Shown: positions 60,555 through 64,000 of the stretch, piece after piece
Layout of the letters: every line of letters starts with the position of its first letter
Position numbering within the stretch: position 1 is the first letter of the stretch
Origin: Pezicula radicicola
Taxonomy: Eukaryota; Ascomycota; Leotiomycetes; Helotiales; Dermateaceae
DNA: 64,000 nucleotides
Direction: 5' to 3'
Assembly: GCA_003008705.1 (NCBI GenBank)
Contig: PDUO01000018.1
Location: 832,630-896,629, forward strand
Position numbers and translations under genes: made by a program
Notes under the pieces: generated by a model
Databases searched by the model: none
Told to the model about the DNA's origin: nothing
Seen by the model: the letters and a program-made list of their open reading frames with translations, nothing else

Positions 60555-62416
60555 ATGGCTGGCGGAGCGATCATAACCGGTACGGCCGATACAGGTCGTA
60601 TCGAGGCGCCTGTCACCATGAAGGCATACTTCATGTGTGCATTCGCAGCGTTTGGTGGAATCTTTTTCGGGGTAGGTACTTTCCTACGCGAAAGCTTGTC
60701 GTCAGTACTAACTCTTAAAAGTACGACACAGGATGGATGTCTGGAGTCCTCGCTATGCCTTACTTCATCAGGATGTACACTGGTCTTCCTTACCCCGACC
60801 CAAGTGATGCTGCCGCTGAAGCTGCATTCGTTGTTCCCGCCAGTGACCAGTCCCTCGTCACATCTATCCTCTCCGCCGGTACCTTCTTTGGTGCTATAAT
60901 TGGTGGTGACTTGGCCGATATTATTGGACGCCGTTTGACCATCATCATGGGATGCTTCCTCTTCTGCATTGGATGTGTCCTGGAGGTCGCCTCAACCACG
61001 GTTGCTCTCATGGCTGCCGGTCGTGTAGTAGCAGGTTTTGGTGTTGGATTCATTTCCGCCGTCAGTAAGTACTCCCATCGGCTATTTAGTTAGAGAGCAA
61101 AGTCTGACGAGACCAGTCATCGTCTACATGTCCGAAATCGCACCCAAGAAGGTTCGCGGAGCCCTCGTGTCTGGATACCAATTCTGTGTCACTATTGGTC
61201 TTCTTCTCGCAGCGTGTGTCGTCTATGCCACCAAGGACCGTGACGACAGCGGGTCATACCGAATCCCAATTGCTGTACAATTCCTCTGGTCCATCATCTT
61301 GGCCGCTGGATTGTTCTTTCTCCCAGATTCTCCCAGATACTTTGTTAAGAAGGGTAGACTTGAACAGGCTGCTAAGGCTCTCTCAGCAGTTCGCGGACAA
61401 CCTGTTCAGTCTGAGTACATCCAGGACGAACTCGCAGAGATCATTGCCAACCATGAATATGAGATGTCAGTCATCCCACAGACATCCTACCTCGGAGGCT
61501 GGGCCAACTGCTTCTCTGGTGGTCTTACCAACGGCGGCTCGAATTTGCGCCGAACGCTGTGCGGTATTTGGTTGCAAGCAATGCAGCAGTTGACTGGTGT
61601 GAACTTCGTCTTCTACTATGGTACCGTCTTCTTCACGTCTCTCGGCACGATTAGCAATCCATTCTTGATTTCCCTCATTACCACCCTCGTCAATGTTTGC
61701 TCGACACCGATCGCATTTTGGACCATCGAGAGATTCGGACGCCGATCGCTTCTCATCTGGGGTGCTGTGTCCATGGTTGTGTGCCAGTTTATTGTAGCGA
61801 TCATTGGCGACACAGCTGGTCAAACATCTAAGCACAGCACTAGCGCAACCTCCGCCATGATTGCATTTATCTGCATTTATCTTGCAACCTTTGCATCGAC
61901 ATGGGGACCAGGAGCCTGGGTTGTCATCGGCGAGATCTTCCCTCTCCCAATCCGATCCCGTGGTATCGGACTTTCTACCGCCTCCAACTGGCTCTGGAAT
62001 TGCATCATTGCAGTCATCACCCCATACCTCGTGGGTACCGGCAAGCATGATGCCAACCTCGGATCCAACATCTTCTGGATGTGGGGTGGTCTTTGCTGCG
62101 TTTCCGGTGTCTTCGCATACTTCCTTGTCCCAGAAACCAAGGGCTTGTCTCTTGAGCAGGTCGACAAGATGCTGGAAGAGACAAACCCAAGAAACTCCGC
62201 CAAGTGGACACCACGTACGTATTCAGTTTTTTGTTCTCTTAACCCCGATTCGTGTTGAGAAATGCTAACTTTTTTCTTCTTCCAGATGGGACATTTGCCT
62301 CAGAAATGGGTTTGACAGAGAAGGGTGTAAATACCGCGACAGGTGTGTTCGGTGGAAATATCGGAGGACAGGTTGAGCACGTTGATGATACCGGTGTTGA
62401 AAAGTCTGCTGTTTAG
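60555..62416 (+). CDS. Sugar porter (hexose transporter) of the MFS
   Basis: Exons 60555-60671, 60722-61064, 61117-62214 and 62286-62416, 562 aa. Twelve membrane spans are expected. The sugar-porter signatures are all present: GGIFFGYDTGWMSGVLAM in TM1, GGDLADIIGRR after TM2, IVYMSEIAPKKVRGALVSGY in place of PxYxSExxPxxxRG, FLPDSPRYFVKKGR after TM6, QQLTGVNFVFYYGT in TM7 and VPETKGLSLEQVD after TM12. Such proteins import glucose or related hexoses at the plasma membrane by proton symport. The C-terminal tail from the last exon is cytosolic and Gly-rich. Exon 1 ends inside TM1, which is common in this family. Confidence 0.93.
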
Positions 62417-64000
62417 ATACACTGTACGCTGTAGGCTTTTGGTAGCTCGACACCAAGGAGCTTTGGAGATGGTTCAGATTTATGACTTCACGCTGATACC
62501 CATAACGATTATTGTAGAGTAATAATATGAACTTCAAAGTCCAGTCTGAAGCTTTGGATACTTTGATCGTGTGTTTGTCCGCGATATAGAAATGTGGTGT
62601 GGATTGTCGAGTCTCCCCAAAGCGATGCCAAGGCAGATCCTCAATTCCTCATAGCTCGCTAACGCTAGATGAGTGTGATGAGGGTAAACCTACATGTCGA
62701 AATTGCCAGAGATAAAAGCTTCAATGCAGCCTTGCTTTCCTAGTTCCTAGTCGTCCACCTATTGCATCGCTTGAAACAAGATCTCGATCCGGAGCTAGGT
62801 CACGAGAGCTCCAGTCTCGCCAGACTAATGCTCAGATAGAGGACAAGCTTGCATCTCACATTCGAATCGGCCCAGTGTAGATTCGTACAAAGCAGATCAT
62901 CAATCCAGAGCTTTCACGGCACCTGTCTCGCCATCCCTCTTAACCAGCCTTGGGTGTAGAAAAGTAGTACCAAGAGAGCCGTCCCCTGCCAATATTTCAT
63001 CAACCACCATTACCAAATGAAGGTATCACCCCGCTAGACACAAAGAGCCTCGAGCTTCTTCATCACTATACGTCGACGACATACCTGACCTCACGGAAGG
63101 TATAAATGTTAATGTGATGCAGATTTCCATACCACATAGATGGCACTCTCACATCACAACCCTTCCTTATGCACGGAATTTTTGCCCTATCTGCCACACA
63201 CATGTCAGAGCTCCAACCCAAAAGAGCACAAGAATTTGCCCAACTGGCTTCATTTCACAAACACAGAGCTCTCCCGTTCTTTTTGCAAAAGGTTTTGGGA
63301 AATGATCCGGAAGAATTGCCACGCCGTATTCGCGTTTGTATCTTTTGTTGTCCCTTACATCCTCGCTTCGTCAAAAATATTGGGGGAATAGCCAAACAAG
63401 ACTCCCAAGCCCAGACGATGACTCCCCGCACTGGTTCCACTCTTTATAAGGTATTATGGCTCTCCTCGCGTCTTACTGGTCCGTGTTGGTTAGTGGGCCC
63501 TTTGCTTGTCTTCTAGTGCCCATGTCGTCTCCAATCGACTGGGCCAATAACCCAAATGACAACCACCTCGCGAAAGTTCAGGCAGGAGCTTCTCTCGCCC
63601 ACCGAGCCCCCATTTTCCACAGAACAGGATTTGATAACCTATCAACATTCTCTCAGCGAACTCCGCAGAGTCTTTGGTTTGCCCTTTTCGCTATGCAGAA
63701 CAGTTGGGTTGGCGTAGCAGTACAGTTTGGCCTGGTATGGTTGCGGGCACTACCTATACGCGGCTACTACACGAGTATTGGTGACTTTTGCACATTACTG
63801 TGTGCTTTTAAAAAAGAATCGACTCGCTTTTGTATTTCAAAGGTGTAGGAGAAAAATTGTTGCAGAATATTCGAAATGCTTTGAAGGTGGAATGGAGACC
63901 TTGGATCGAATGGCCTTTGGAGCAGTGTTCCGGCCAATAATAAACTGACACCGATTGTTGGAGTGAATGAAAAAGAAAATTATTCAGAGAAGTAGTGTCA
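62417..64000. other. Intergenic region to window end
   Basis: 3' flank of the sugar porter and 1.5 kb of further sequence. Plus-strand open frames overlap in three phases at 63114-63948, and none has conserved text or good splice-linked extensions. I see no supported gene. Confidence 0.4.

Noticed and set aside
63114..63948. Several plus-strand frames near the window end
   Set aside because: Three phases overlap without domain similarity or good splice structure. They could be part of a gene continuing beyond the window, but nothing supports it.

Overview
This window is nuclear DNA of a filamentous ascomycete. Genes are split by short GT-AG introns (about 46-180 nt), a tRNA-Thr carries a 17-nt intron next to its anticodon, and the gene set (psi-producing oxygenase, heme-thiolate peroxidase, C2H2 plus fungal-type transcription factor, pisatin-demethylase-like P450, septin-like GTPase, Ku70, sugar porter) is typical of Pezizomycotina. 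The moderate GC content, AT-rich gaps and an amidoligase-family relic suggest a Leotiomycete (Helotiales-like) fungus. That placement is inference, since no marker gene is present. Splice junctions were placed by hand from reading frame, splice signals and family similarity, without transcripts.

Layout. 0-9.5 kb: 3' end of a secreted subtilase, an XPG/asteroid-type nuclease, a RING-like membrane protein, an amidoligase pseudogene and a small putative mitochondrial membrane protein. 9.5-14 kb: repeat-rich and gene-poor, with an 18-bp minisatellite, a dispersed repeat whose inverted partner lies near 27 kb, and degenerate tandem modules. 14-30.5 kb: septin-like GTPase, serine carboxypeptidase with a frame break, an unknown 716-aa acidic protein, pyruvate decarboxylase (with a miniature mariner-like element upstream), tRNA-Thr(AGT) and an MFS transporter. 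33-40 kb: a divergent pair made of a heme-thiolate peroxidase and a very long Ppo fatty-acid dioxygenase whose P450 half has lost its heme cysteine. 41-45 kb: Ku70 and ferrochelatase, head to head. 45-58 kb: a low-complexity nuclear-type protein, then four secondary-metabolism-type genes (P450 with a stop codon, transcription factor, flavin monooxygenase, O-methyltransferase) without a backbone synthase. 60.5-62.4 kb: hexose transporter. The remainder is intergenic.

How the genes may work together. The peroxidase/Ppo pair could form a two-gene oxylipin module: the dioxygenase would make fatty-acid hydroperoxides, and a separate peroxide-using heme-thiolate enzyme might replace the dead fused P450. 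The P450/TF/FMO/OMT run looks like a decaying or backbone-less tailoring cluster. Several conserved genes carry single frame breaks (subtilase, carboxypeptidase, P450, possibly Ppo), and read data are needed to tell decay from assembly indels.
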